DNA of 64,000 bases from Gymnopilus junonius (taxonomy: Eukaryota; Basidiomycota; Agaricomycetes; Agaricales; Galerinaceae). The position numbers and the translations under genes were made by a program. Below, in pieces: positions 45,282-56,390 of this stretch. Location: assembly GCA_015501075.1 (NCBI GenBank), contig JADNYJ010000182.1, positions 1-64,000 on the forward strand, given 5' to 3'. Every line of letters starts with the position of its first letter. Within the stretch, counting starts at the first letter, position 1. The notes beneath the pieces are model-generated. The model was given only the letters and a program-made list of their open reading frames with translations, did no database searches and was not told the origin of the DNA.

Positions 45282-45639
45282 CCATCTACCTAATCTGGCC
45301 GTGGTACAGTTTCAATTCTCACACCGTCAGTTGCTGAACAAGAGTAATCAAGGTCTTTCTGTAACATATTCCCCCTCTTACAGAAATCGTCCTAATTGAA
45401 GTCAACTCTGTACACCATTTCTGTTGACACCGTGGTTCTCTGACATAAATCCAAGGGCAGCTGTATCCTCCGACGATAGAGAAAGATCCAACTGACGATA
45501 TCTGATCATCAACTGATAAGCAAGCACCCAAAGCTCAGGAATGGATATCAGTAAATTTCTTAACTTTCCGAGCCCTCCTGATATCTTCTAACCATTATAA
45601 TGTACAGATGAACCAAAATTCTTGCTAAGCACTGAAGGC

Positions 45640-47675
45640 AAGGTACTTCATTTGTCCAAGTCTAAAAGAAAGGGGAATTATGGTCAGAGCAATGTCCTAC
45701 ACCATCATTATTCCCTGGCTCAATCATCTTGCGCTTATTAGTATCGTTAGTAGCTTTCGACGGGAATATAAACCAACAGGTGCATCATATTCTAGCTTTC
45801 CTAATAATGCTGATCGAATTTACTGGATTGTCAGTGGTTTGTTTATGGCGATGGCGATGGCCAAGTAGCCATTATGTCCAGACATAACAAGTCATGGCTC
45901 GGAATCTCTAGTCGGGACAACAAGGTCACCATGTCAGCTATTCCTTGCTGGTTCAGTACGGCAAAGTATATCGGCGGGTGCAAGTCAGTGACTACATTTT
46001 ATCCAGCATTGGGGCACAATTGAGTTCTCTGACGATTTCACTTATTTGTTAGGCTCTTCATTCCATTGACTGATATGGCATTGAGTTTCGAAGACACAGT
46101 GGAAGTCCGGTCTAAGTCAGCTGCGAAGCAATTATATATTCTCGAATGCACTTCAACAAACGAAGCCGCTATCAAAGAGGGCCGATTTCCTTGGACCGCA
46201 GAGCAGAAAAATCAGCCAGCCAAAGCAGTTCAAGAAAGAAGTGCTCTCCCCCCACCAGGTAATCTCGATGGAAGTGACCATCCTTCCATCAGTAATAACG
46301 CCAAAGCAGTTCAAGAAAGCGCTCTTCCCTCACCAGGTAATCTCGATGGAAGTGACCATCCTTCCATCAGTAATAACAGTCATGCTCCACTTGTCGTCCC
46401 CAACAAGCCTCGCAGGGGCATTTCTGTCTTTGCAACTTCCAAGCCTAAGAAAACAATCTACGGACACAATAGCCAAGGCATGTTAGACTCTTTATCTCCG
46501 ACTTCCTAGCTTATTTGTTTACCATCAAGATAGGTCTGGTATTACCCACTTCCAGTCTTGGCAACGCAGATATTATTGGATTTGGCCACGACAGTGTAAC
46601 TATTTGCTAAAGGACAAGCAGGCGAGTCGGCTTGTTTCCAACCACTTCGGGTACGATAAAGGATGGCGAAACGACAAGCACGTACGACTTTTGGCTGATA
46701 CTACTGGTCGAGGAAGGGCGGACATTGTTGGCTTCTACGATGACGGAGTTTGGATCGCAATTAACAAGGGCGATAATACATTCCACGAACCCAAGAAAGT
46801 TTCAAGTTATTTCTCTTATGACAAGGGATGGCGTGTCGAGAAGCATCTTCGACTCATGGCGACACCAGAAATATCGGTCTCGCTGACATTGTGGGATTTG
46901 GGTTTGGTTGCTTCCTTGTGTCATTGAATAACGGAGATGGAACCTTTGGTCCCGTGAAGGTCGCCATTTCTCCATTCCTCGGAGGACACTGGATATCGGA
47001 GTCCACCCCTCGCTTCCTTGCAGATATAACTGGAAATGGCCTCCTCGACATCTTTGGATTTAATGGGCAAACCACAGTGATTGCTTTTAACAAGGGGGAT
47101 GGAAATTATGGCCCTGACTCTGTGGAAATACACTATACTGATGGAGTCCACAGGCACAACAATTGTTTCATTGCAGATCTGACAGGGAATGGACTACCGG
47201 ATATTATTGTAATTAAAAACGATGGAGTATATGCAATGGTCAACCAGGGCGATGGCACATTTGGGGCAACAGTCAAGGTTATTGCTAACGATTTTGTCAA
47301 GCACGAGGCTGGCACGTTAATCGGCATCCCTGCTTTATGGTGATCTCACTGGAATGGATGCGCCGACATCTTGGGCTTTTCAACGACGGTGTCTACGTCG
47401 CTATAAATAAGGAAATTGTACTTTCCAACGAGTGAAGCAGGCAAGCAAGCATTTCGGATACAAGTCCGAGGACTAACACAGGCGTTTCGTGGCCGATATG
47501 ACTGGAGATGGATGCGCAGATATCGTCGGAATTGGAGACAATGGGGTATACGTATGCTATAACGATGGTCAAGGCAATTTTGGGCCTTGCACCTTGTTAC
47601 TTCCTGCTTCAGTACAAGCCAGCCTGAATGGATGGCCGATAATCTTTGGTTTACGTTGCCAACCTTAGTGTTTGA
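45640..47675 (+). pseudogene. PVL-like FG-GAP beta-propeller lectin, copy 1 (broken)
   Basis: An N-terminal region of unknown fold (PWLNHLALISIVSSFRREYK, then VYGDGDGQVAIMSRHNKSW) is followed by a Pro/Ser-rich linker with two 26-27-codon tandem copies. Propeller blades then run from 46560 to 47675: HFGYDKGWRNDKHVRLLADT, GRADIVGFYDDGVWIAINKG, DIFGF, GLPDIIVI, CADILGF, and a C-terminus SLVYVANLSV before TGA 47673-47675. This repeated pattern of hydrated Asp loops is that of Psathyrella velutina lectin, which binds GlcNAc and sialic acid. Frameshifts near 45830, 46860 and 47340 and a partial blade deletion near 47400 disable it. Confidence 0.75.
46219..46377 (+). repeat. In-frame tandem duplication in the lectin linker
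   Basis: Unit 1 (46219-46299, 81 bp) and unit 2 (46300-46377, 78 bp) encode AKAVQE..SALPxPGNLDGSDHPSISNN. Both arms have it (arm 2 near 58060-58180), so it predates the large inverted duplication. Confidence 0.85.
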
Positions 47676-48391
47676 TGATTATCCTAAACATGACGTATGT
47701 AACAATATAAATATCAAAGCTTTCAACTTTCAGACCCCAGCTGGCGCAATGGAAGCAGTTGGTTGCTTGCCTTAAGAACCCACACGGCAAGATGATAAAT
47801 TTCGACTGCAGAGTACATAGCATGCACCAACCCAGCCTAAACATCACGTACATCAACCCGAGCTAAAAGAAATAACAAGTAAGATATTGAATGAAAAGAG
47901 CATACGCAAGTCGAATACATACCCCTCAACATATAAAATAAAACAAGCATCACACCAAACCCTACCCAAAATAAAATATCTTCATCCGACTAATACTCTC
48001 CGAGTCAATCTTCTATATAAAAGAAGATATCCATATCAGAATTCCAGTTCTCTAAAGTAAATAAAAGGAGAGATAAAACAAACCTGAAGACCCAATATCC
48101 TGGGCCTCTCCTCATCCAACAACACCCCATCAAACTGCATTTCCTCCGCTCCAATCCAAACTCTAACTCCATAACGCGTCCACATATGGCAAACACCCTG
48201 TCCCTACACCTCTACTCCACTACAACTCTGACGCATATGCTCCCCCAGGCCCGAGGACCCCAACTCAGATGCAGACCCGCCCCCGACCCAAGCCCAAACC
48301 CAAGCCAAACCAAGACCCAAACCCAACTAACCACTGCGAACCGCTGTCCTCATCTTTTTCAGCAACGGCAGCATCAATCATAGACCTCCGG
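47676..48391 (-). pseudogene. Antisense 3' end of an F-box-like gene, in arm 1
   Basis: The reverse complement of 48060-48391 corresponds to 56025-56350. There the plus strand encodes MELEFGFGAEEMEFDGVLLDEERPRILGLQ-type sequence, typical of the C-terminal end of agaric F-box-like proteins. Only the last exon region is present. The interval 47676-48050 is presumed intergenic and holds no gene. Confidence 0.4.
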
Positions 48392-48597
48392 TGGAGTAGG
48401 CCGTTCTGCCTCATATCTGGGGAGCTGGTGCTCGGAGACGCGTCGAGCAGGCCGTGTGGATAGCGTCACACGTAGTGGCAAGAGGCAAGCTTGGAATGAT
48501 ATTCAGAGTGCGGGACGCGCTGGCACACAGAACGTGCACAGCCGCTGATGGGCAGTAATCTAATCTAATCCACTGCCTGCCAGACGGCACTGCCACA
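48392..48597 (-). repeat. Solo LTR of the E2 family
   Basis: TGGAGTAG...TGCCACA, 206 bp, the reverse complement of 10567-10770 with its CG sites largely kept. Flanking 5-mers (TCCGG left, ACGAG right) do not match. The left flank continues arm 1; the right flank resembles the 3' part of a gene seen at 59840-59990. No internal retrotransposon sequence is present. Confidence 0.8.
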
Positions 48598-48745
48598 ACG
48601 AGGAACAGGCGGAAAGCAATCAGTCACTCTGGTTTTATCTGGAGGGTAGTTCCCAAGGCGAATATGAGTCGACAGAACTCGGGTGACGGGAATCTTGAAG
48701 AACACAGGCGACGTACCCACCGAACGATGGCCACGCAAATCCAAT
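48598..48745 (-). pseudogene. Fragment of the hypothetical gene found intact-length at 59246-60067
   Basis: The minus strand reads SVGTSPVFFKIPVTRVLSTHIRLGNYPP...CFPPVP, nearly the same as 59840-59960. It is cut at the solo LTR on one side and ends near 48745 on the other. Confidence 0.7.
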
Positions 48746-48777
48746 TCGCGTCCGAATCCTCTGCTACTCGCCATCAT

Positions 48778-51296
48778 GATGCTCTCATTTCCTCACGAAA
48801 TCATCATACATTCCTCTTAGCCTGCCTTCCTACAACCATATATTCTGCCAACTCACATGTAAACACCTCCGCCACCTCATCACGAACTCTTCGGAACCGC
48901 AGTATCAAACCACCCTCCTCCTCGCACTGATAGAAGATAAACCGCGCTCAATTCTCTGTAGCAGAGAATTTGAGGTTTGAAGCGCTCTGAACGGGCTTGG
49001 TCGACTTTAAAGCCCCGATTCAAGGTGTCCTTCCCAATCACGCACCTCCCGTATGGTGTTCATGATCTCTCAGCCGGGGTGTACTTTTTCTGCAACTCGG
49101 CGCGAAACGCAATTCATTACCTTCAACTACCGCGTGCGCCGACGAATGTGCCGAGGTGGGACAAGTTGGAGGTGGATAAGATGATCGTGGATATTGGGTT
49201 GGGTCTGTACGAGCACGATCTGATCGTCATCGTTACTTCGTGAGCTCTTCTTCTTGTCGACTCGTTGATGTTCTGTTGCTGATGTATTTCCCGTCCAAGA
49301 ACACCTATTTCTGGACTGCTCCCTCTCTTCTAGATGGAGTTGCAGCTTGTCCAGTTCTCAACAGGACAGCTGCATCCTGATACAGTTGAAAGCTGGGGCC
49401 ACGTCATGGATTTCCCATGCGAGAAACAGGCCTTAGGACTCGAGATAGTAGGCCCGTCTCGTCTTCATCCTCTCCTTCGACACCGACGAAACTCCCGACG
49501 ACTGCATCTTCATCTACGGGTGGAAATCTCACACGCTCAAAGTTATACACTCACCGAAGCCCTCGTTCTCTTTCCAAACATGTTCGCCACGTCACTGGAC
49601 ATCCGATATTTGATACCCCAACTCCTGTCCTGTCCTCGTGCTCAAGCTCCCAGGATCTTAGGTCTTGCTGCTAGTGAAGGATAACTTCCTAGGCGGAGTG
49701 TCCTACCGCGCCGAGCCCAGCCCCATAGGGTCTATATCCACATCCCGCCTTGGACGACGCGGTGTCTCGACATGCGTTTCTGCCCGATTTTCGCGTTCAG
49801 TTGCCTTAGCGCAGATGTTGTTCCTCCTCTAGTAGTGGAGTGAATATGGACTTCTAGTTCCGCCATAGGTGATTCGGTTCACGTTTACTGCTACTGCTGC
49901 TACTGCTGTGGCCTATAAATACGATGTTGACGCCAGGATGGAAGAGGATGAACTCGCGCTGCTCCCAGCGGAAGACGAAGACAAATTCGAGCAATAATCC
50001 GACCTTGAAGACAACAGTGATGACTGTGAAAGGCTGTTCAGTCTGGTGTCCCTTCTTCCGCATCCTCTGTCCCCTCCTCAGCCTCCCCTAGCTCCTACTC
50101 ACTCTAGGACCTGCCTATCACGCATTGGCTTACTCAGCTCGGATGACGTGTCGAGGTACTGGATCACAGCTACATGCCATTGGGCAGCGGTGTGTTACAA
50201 AATCGCAATGTCTACCTCAATAGCCACCCTAAAGTCCACCCCAACGCCCACACCCACGCCCCTGGTCAAAAACACCAACATCATCATCAACACCAGCGAC
50301 ACTCCATCCTTATCCTAGACTTCACTCCTACATCCAAACTCCAATTCCAACGACAGCTCAAACAGCAGCTCACACCACAAAGCAACTTCCATCGCGGAGG
50401 ACCTAGCTCGCTAGGCTGTACAGGGCCATCATCCCACGCGGTGAGCAGTCGGGGGATAGAAAGCAGGCGAGAGATAAGAGGCGGGCGAGGACGTTGAGGA
50501 TGGAGCGACCAGGGTGCGGCATGGGGTGGCGGAGCTGGTGACGTGGATGCTCCTGAGAGTGGTTTTTTGGAGGGTGTGGGTGAGGATGTGTGTGGCACGA
50601 TAAATGAGGAACATGATGCGGAGGAGGAGGAGGAGTGGGCTATCGATTGCGACTTGGTCGATCCAGGCTCCGTCACATCCAGCGACGAATGCCTACTATC
50701 AACTTCCAATGGGTACGTGTCTATGTCCATGTCAGGGTCTATGGCGGGGTAGGGTCTATGCCAGGATCAGGTCGAGGTCAACGTCAACGCCCATATCAAC
50801 GACAATGCTCCGCAATCGCCAGCCGCAGGGCCCGAAGTGCGGAAGGTACTACTGGGAAGACGGAGACGATAATGACATCAGGCTGAGTTTCGGAGGTCTA
50901 CGATTGGTGCTGCCGTTGCTGAAAAAGATGAGGGACAGCGGTTCGCAGTGGGATCTGAGTTGGGATCCGAGTTGTAGTGGAGAAGAGGTATAGGGACGAG
51001 CTGTGGATGGGTGAACCAGCCCAACTGACAAGAGAATTTATACGAATATTAACAACGACACCACGACAGCTGCAGTTGACCAGGAAGAAGAAGAAGACAA
51101 AGATGGAGGATATGTATGCCCACCTCGACTCGGGCAGCTGGATATGGACAGTCTCCGACTGAGTTGCGTCATGAAGACGCGTTCGGGAGGAGGTGGTGGG
51201 GTGCTTGTCGTACATGGGCGCGTTACGGAGTTAGAGTTCGGATTTGGAGCGGAGGAAATGGAGTTTGATGGGTGTTGTTGGATGAGCATGGCACGC
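48778..51296 (+). pseudogene. F-box-like protein gene, copy A (broken)
   Basis: Near 48778 one frame reads LPHEIIIH, an F-box-like start. ERAWSTLKPRFKVSFP, GVHDLSAGVYFF, RDAIHYLQLPRAP and GLGLYEHDLIVIVTSTP (48990-49250) follow, then LVQFSTGQLHPD, LGLEIVG, an ER/IYGWK block and the acidic part EEEWAIDCDLVDPGSVTSSDE (50630-50700). At the end (51230-51290) comes the ELEFGFGAEEMEFDG motif. This order fits the agaric F-box-like family with a beta-propeller-like body; F-box proteins act as substrate adaptors in SCF ubiquitin ligases. Stops and frameshifts are frequent and some blocks are missing. Confidence 0.55.
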
Positions 51297-52022
51297 TAAG
51301 AAACAAGCGCCCTCAATAGTCACATGCGCGTCTCTCTTCGTCGAGCGTTAACCAAGGATTTACCCGAATTAGATCCGAGAATCGCTGAAAGCACGTACTT
51401 ACCATCTCAACGACTCCTGTACCCTTCCCGAACTTGGGCGAGAACATAAACTTTGGATAGTTTTCCAATTTCTTTTAGTTCTCTACGGTCCATTCTATCT
51501 ATATTAATCTTGGGACCTTTTCTTTCTCTATTCGAGTATAATAATTGCCGCGGTGACGGTGCGTGCTGCGGAAATGGTCTGAACACACCTTCAGCCGAGT
51601 CTTACTCAATCATATTTGCACCGTAATGTCACGTTCTAGACTCGATTGCTCGCTGTTAATCGAGTGAATGCAGGTCGAGCTATTATAGAACTTGTTTCAG
51701 TCATCTCTCCGAGTAACGAGAATGATATTCGGGGTGAATAATGTATACGTCAACAGTAAATTTGTACAAAAGTGTCCGATAATACTAATTGTGTGTAAGT
51801 ACTCGGCATTTACGGGGCTATTTCAAGGGCAAAATGAGGGAGTTTTTTGGGGGAGTTTTTTGGACAGATCGAGAACAAAAAAGAAACGAGAGACGAAGGG
51901 GGTAAAAATACGGCGACCTGGAAGTAGTGCATATCGTAACAGGATAATAGCAGAGCATAAGAGGGGAAACTGCTGCAAATCAATTTAAGGTCTTGAAAAA
52001 GACACCATGCATCTGATGACGC
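51297..52022. other. Intergenic, no gene seen
   Basis: No convincing coding sequence. It separates the F-box-like remnant from the convergent unknown gene. Confidence 0.5.
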
Positions 52023-53284
52023 TTATCCTTGGTTGAAGATGATATACTCCGTGACCTCTGGCGCCTTCATGGAAGTGAAGGTATCGAGAATAGGGGATGG
52101 GACACTGTAAGGACTCAACTGCAAAATATCGCGGATGGGGGTATAAAGCAGATCTGCGAGGGCTGCTTTGTTGGGGGGATCTGCTCTAGCATATTGCTTG
52201 GCCTTAGTCTTGGTGTCAGCGTCCAGGGCCTTCCAAATTACCATCCCAAAGGTGTCGGGGTCCGGGTCGGATTGCGGGTTAGTCCTGAGCTGTGCCGAAA
52301 TGAGTTGCGTGAGTTGGAGCGACTTGCAGCCGTTTGGAACATCAGATTGGTAAAACTGCTCCAAATCTATGCGGCTGTCTCGATCGTCTGGTTGGCCACG
52401 ACATCGTATCGTTGACCTCAGCCAAGATATTGCTGGCTGTCGGCTTGAGATGGGCTGGAAGATGATGGGGCTTTAACCCAGCCGCAAGGAGAATCCTTCG
52501 ATCTGAACAGTAATAAATAACAAAATGAACATGAGGAAATCCAAGGAACTGGCGGAAGGATATCTTACCGAAATTCTGCATAAAATTCATGCTCTTGGCT
52601 GTACGATGGGGAATATGAAATGCGTATCAGCTGTGGCAAGTACGTTCTGATATGCCATGTTGATTATCTCGAAGTTTTGGGAGGATGTAAAGAGATGAGT
52701 CCTACCTGCGTTGCCGCCAATTTAGATATGATAAAAGACACCAGCGGTGGGATAACTAGATTCGTCACGGCATTGACAAAGAATGCTGGGATTGGCAAGG
52801 GGAGAAGGCGGAGAGCTTGCTTTACATAGCCAGCGATCTCGGTGGCAATGGGTCCGTCCATATTGGCTTTAGCCCACTGAGTCACCTTGGATTTGACAAA
52901 GTCCGGCACGAGCTTCCAGACGATGTCGAATAAGACATCTGGCGAGGGGAGGCCGATGAGCATGACAAGGCCGTCCTTCTCTACGGATGCTGTAATGACG
53001 CTGCCATCAGTGCCGTAGTTTTGGGCCACAGCACGGATAACATTGACTTGGTCCACGGGACGGCACCAGTTCATCTTCGGGTCGTCAGAAAGAAGGCGGC
53101 GGAGGTGATCCCTCCCATCCTGCTCGGTGGGGCAGGATTCAGCCAGTGTCGGAGTGGCGATATACTCGTGAAGCTGGGCGTTCGTCGCGATAGCCTTGAG
53201 GCCTATATTATGAGACGGTAAGGAAGGCAACATCGCAACAGAGCAGAATGTAAGCGTCTCACCGAATAGTTTGGTCGTAGTCAT
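52023..53284 (-). CDS. Spliced gene of unknown function
   Basis: ATG 53284 (MTTTKLFG); intron 53203-53262 with good splice sites; exon 52706-53202 encodes NAQLHEYIATPTLAESC...DHLRRLLSDDPKMNW...AVTNLVIPPLVSFIISK. A small exon (about 52569-52598, SMNFMQNF) and a further exon (about 52435-52510, ILLAAGLKPHHLPAHLKPTASN) follow. The last exon (52023-52364) encodes EQFYQSDVPNGCKSLQLTQL and ends at 52023. Phases at the two small introns do not all fit, so either splice sites are misread or a small lesion exists. No domain recognised; one hydrophobic stretch near residues 150-175. Confidence 0.5.
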
Positions 53285-53329
53285 TTCGACTTGAAGTAGT
53301 AGTAGAAGAGAGTGAAAGGCGAGATGAGA

Positions 53330-54880
53330 ATTTCAGAGAAAGGCAAGGTAGGGGAACAACCAAGCTGAAGAAACAGTGTCGTTGATCAGTGTCTTTATAT
53401 CATTTTTGGTGAGTGTAAAGTGACATCATCGAGAGGGCGCATGGACAAGTTCAAGTTTCGGCGTATGCGTACGGGAATCTGGAACGTGCTCAAACAGTCT
53501 GTATCTCTAAAGGGACATTGACAGGACTTGTAGTTGTGGACATACAGACGTAAAAGAAGTTATGTCCTCAGAAAAGTACTCCTTCTGTCGCAATACAGTG
53601 GATGGATAGAATTCACGTTCAAGTTTCAGCAGATGTGAATGGGAATCCGGATCATGTTCTAACCTCAAGGAGAGTCGTTCATTATCGACTCGATGAATAA
53701 ATAAAATGGAGAAACGTTGCAATCGAATACTGTCAAGTCGCTTTAGCAATGAAGTGAAGTCGCCGCTTTGAGAAGCGGAGAGCAGTAGAAATAAATGTAA
53801 AATGAGCTCCTCAACTGTCAGATTGATATTAAATAAGTCTCTCCGACTCGATCCACGGGGATTCTTTGTTGGCGTGTTGACAGAGTTATTATGAGAAGTA
53901 ATCGTCTAAACTGATCCCAGGAGTTAGAATTCCTGAACGCCCCCCTACTGATTCTGGATCCAGGATCAGTAGCATGCAAGTGACGAAACCAGTATTGGGC
54001 TGAGGCAGACCTGACTTACCGTGGCACCTCAGGCACTTTTCTCCATATAAACTACCCTCCTGAATGAATTATATACGCGTTTTGTCGTCTTTGTCGTACA
54101 CTCCATGACCGACAAAACTCCATAAAACCCTTTCAAATTTAACACTCCAGAGGGATGGAATATATGTTGCGAAATTTTGAAGAAACGTCTTCCATTTGGC
54201 CCTCATGATTATCAACTCTTAGGGGTCACAACTATACTTGACCGTACGGGGTTTTGTCCTCGGGAAATGGTGTTGACGTATGCCATAGGAGTTCGCCGTA
54301 ACTTAAATCGAGCTCGTGCTTCAGAAAGCTAAAGAATAAGCCTAATTCTGAGTTACAGTCAATTCCGGCGCCGCCTCTGTCTTCTTCTTCTTATTTGATT
54401 TTTGGGATGCATTTTCTTTATCCTTCTTCCTTTTCACGGAACCAGCTTGAGATGGAGCCAAGGAGTTGCAGGATATGCGAGAGGCGTTGTTAGAGAAGTA
54501 GGATATGTAGTAAAGTTGCCTCCAGAGATGCTGCCAGGGTTCCAAAGAGGGGTGTGTGCGGGACTGTGGGAAGGAAAAGATGTGAGAAAAGTTTTACACC
54601 GATGCGGTGGGCGCGTTTACTAGCAGACTCCATAGGGAGGTGATCGACTTATCATTCACCGGCTATCGGAGTCTGCAAGGGAGACTAGAGTAAAGCGTAC
54701 ATATGTAGCAGAATGGTTATAATACTCAGGTAAAGTAGATAAGTTGGACTCACTTACAAGTAGATTCTAAGAAGTAGAAGGCCGCCAGGAAACAAGCGAC
54801 AGGGAAGGACGGAGGGTGAGGGAAGGGAAAGAAGGGTGCGTTGCAGAACATTTACTGATAGACGGGTAATCACTGAGAAT
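53330..54880. other. Intergenic with a possible small basic ORF
   Basis: No recognised gene. A 67-codon ORF on the minus strand (54342-54545) ends in a lysine-rich, NLS-like tail (KRKKDKENASQKSNKKKK). It might be the last exon of a small protein, but no upstream exon was identified. Confidence 0.3.
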
Positions 54881-54889
54881 GCGAGCCAA

Positions 54890-56390
54890 GTCAGTTGTCA
54901 TTAATTCATTTACGAGTGGAAATAAACCGACCCTTTCGTGATTCTCATCTCCATCCGTTTACGTGCTTACATTCCTTATGCGCAGAGCTGGCTTGCCCCT
55001 TCCACAGCTACGCCGTCTTGCTATTTCTCTCAGAGGCCATCATTCTCCTTCCAAACTGTTCGCCAAGTTACTGGACACCGGCGACTGTAATTTTAAGGTG
55101 GGTGCTGTTCTTCTTGTCGACTCATCGCTCTTTTGTTGTTAATAAATAAATCTTGGCTCTAGTTCATCCACCTCTCAACAGGACAGCTGTATCCCGACGC
55201 AATTGAAAGCCATGGACTCCTCATCAGATGTGGGACTCGAGATCGTAGGCGACAACCTCGTCCTCATCCACTTCATCTGTCAATTCACACCCCCAACTCC
55301 TGTCCTACCCTCGTGCTTAATTAAGCTCACAGCATCCCACGTCTTTCTGTTAGTGAAGGATAACTTCCCAGATGGAATGTCCTACTGCGCCGAGTACATC
55401 CCCACCTTGGTCTTGGTGCACGACACAGAGATGAGGGTAGTCTGCTGCTGCTGCTGCTACCAAGGCCGATAGCCACGATGTAGCCACTTGAAGACAATGA
55501 TGATGACTGTGAAAGGCTGTCTTCCTCTGCTAGCAACCATACCCATTCAACCGCGTCCTCTGTCCCCTCCTCAGCCTCCCTTAAATCCTACTCGCTCTAG
55601 GAACTACCTATCATGCGCTGGTTGTACTCAACTCGGATGACGTGGCAAGGTATTGGATCACAGCTGCGCAATCGTAATCAACACCCATGACGCTCCATCC
55701 TCAATCATGGACTTCACCCCGTCCTACGTCCAAAATCCAACCCCGAAAACGGCTCAACACCACAAAGCAACCTCCACCGCGGCTAGCTCGCTAAGCTGAA
55801 TAGGGCCATCGTTGCACGCGCCGAGCAGTCGAGGGATAGGAAGCAGGTGAGAGATAAGAGGCCGGAGAGGATGTTGAGGTCTATCGTGGGGTCTATGTCT
55901 ATGCCAGGATCAGGTGGAGGTCAATGTCAACGCCCATATAAACGACAATGCTCCGCAATCGCCAGCCACAGGGCCGAAGTGCGGAAGGTACTACTGGGAA
56001 GACGATAATGACGTTGAGGCTGAGTTTCGGAGGTGTATGATTGATGCTGCCGTTGCTGAAAAAGATGAGGGACAGCGGTTCGCAGTGGGATCTAAGTTGG
56101 GGTTTAGGTCCTCTAGGTTTGGGCTTGGGTTTGGGCTTGGGCTTGGGTCGGGGGCGGGGTCAGCGTCTGAGTTGGGGTCCTCGGGCCTGGGGGAGCGTAT
56201 GCATCTGAGTTGTAGTGGAGTAGAGGTGTAGGGACAGGGTGTTTGCCATATGTGGACGCGTTATGGAGTTAGAGTTTGGATTTGGAGCGGAGGAAATGGA
56301 GTTTGATGGGGTGTTGTTGGATGAGGAGAGGCCCAGGATATTGGGTCTTCAGGTTTGTTTTATATCTCGTTTTATTTATTTTAGAGAACT
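54890..56390 (+). pseudogene. F-box-like protein gene, copy B (fragment)
   Basis: Blocks FHSYAVLLFLSEAIILLPN (about 55000), STGQLYPDAIESHG (55180), VGLEIVGDNLVLIHF (55230) and FLLVKDNFPDGMSYCAEY (55345) parallel copy A but are partly out of order. From 55860 to 56330 it is closely similar to 50740-51296, ending with the FGAEEMEFDGVLLDEERPRILGLQ motif near 56350. A CTG run near 55443 encodes Cys or Leu depending on frame. It is clearly non-functional. Confidence 0.5.

Larger units (their letters stand above)
45282..48391. repeat. Inverted-repeat arm 1 (lectin-bearing segment)
   Basis: Aligns as reverse complement to about 56025-59133 over 3.1 kb. The arms are similar enough to align by eye throughout, with small indels and one larger deletion in the lectin of this arm. 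At its outer end it is interrupted by E1; at the inner end it stops abruptly at the solo LTR (48392). Confidence 0.9.

Noticed and set aside
50287..50730. 147-codon minus-strand ORF
   Set aside because: Antisense to the F-box-like copy A; composition is Ser/Pro-rich and no motif is seen.
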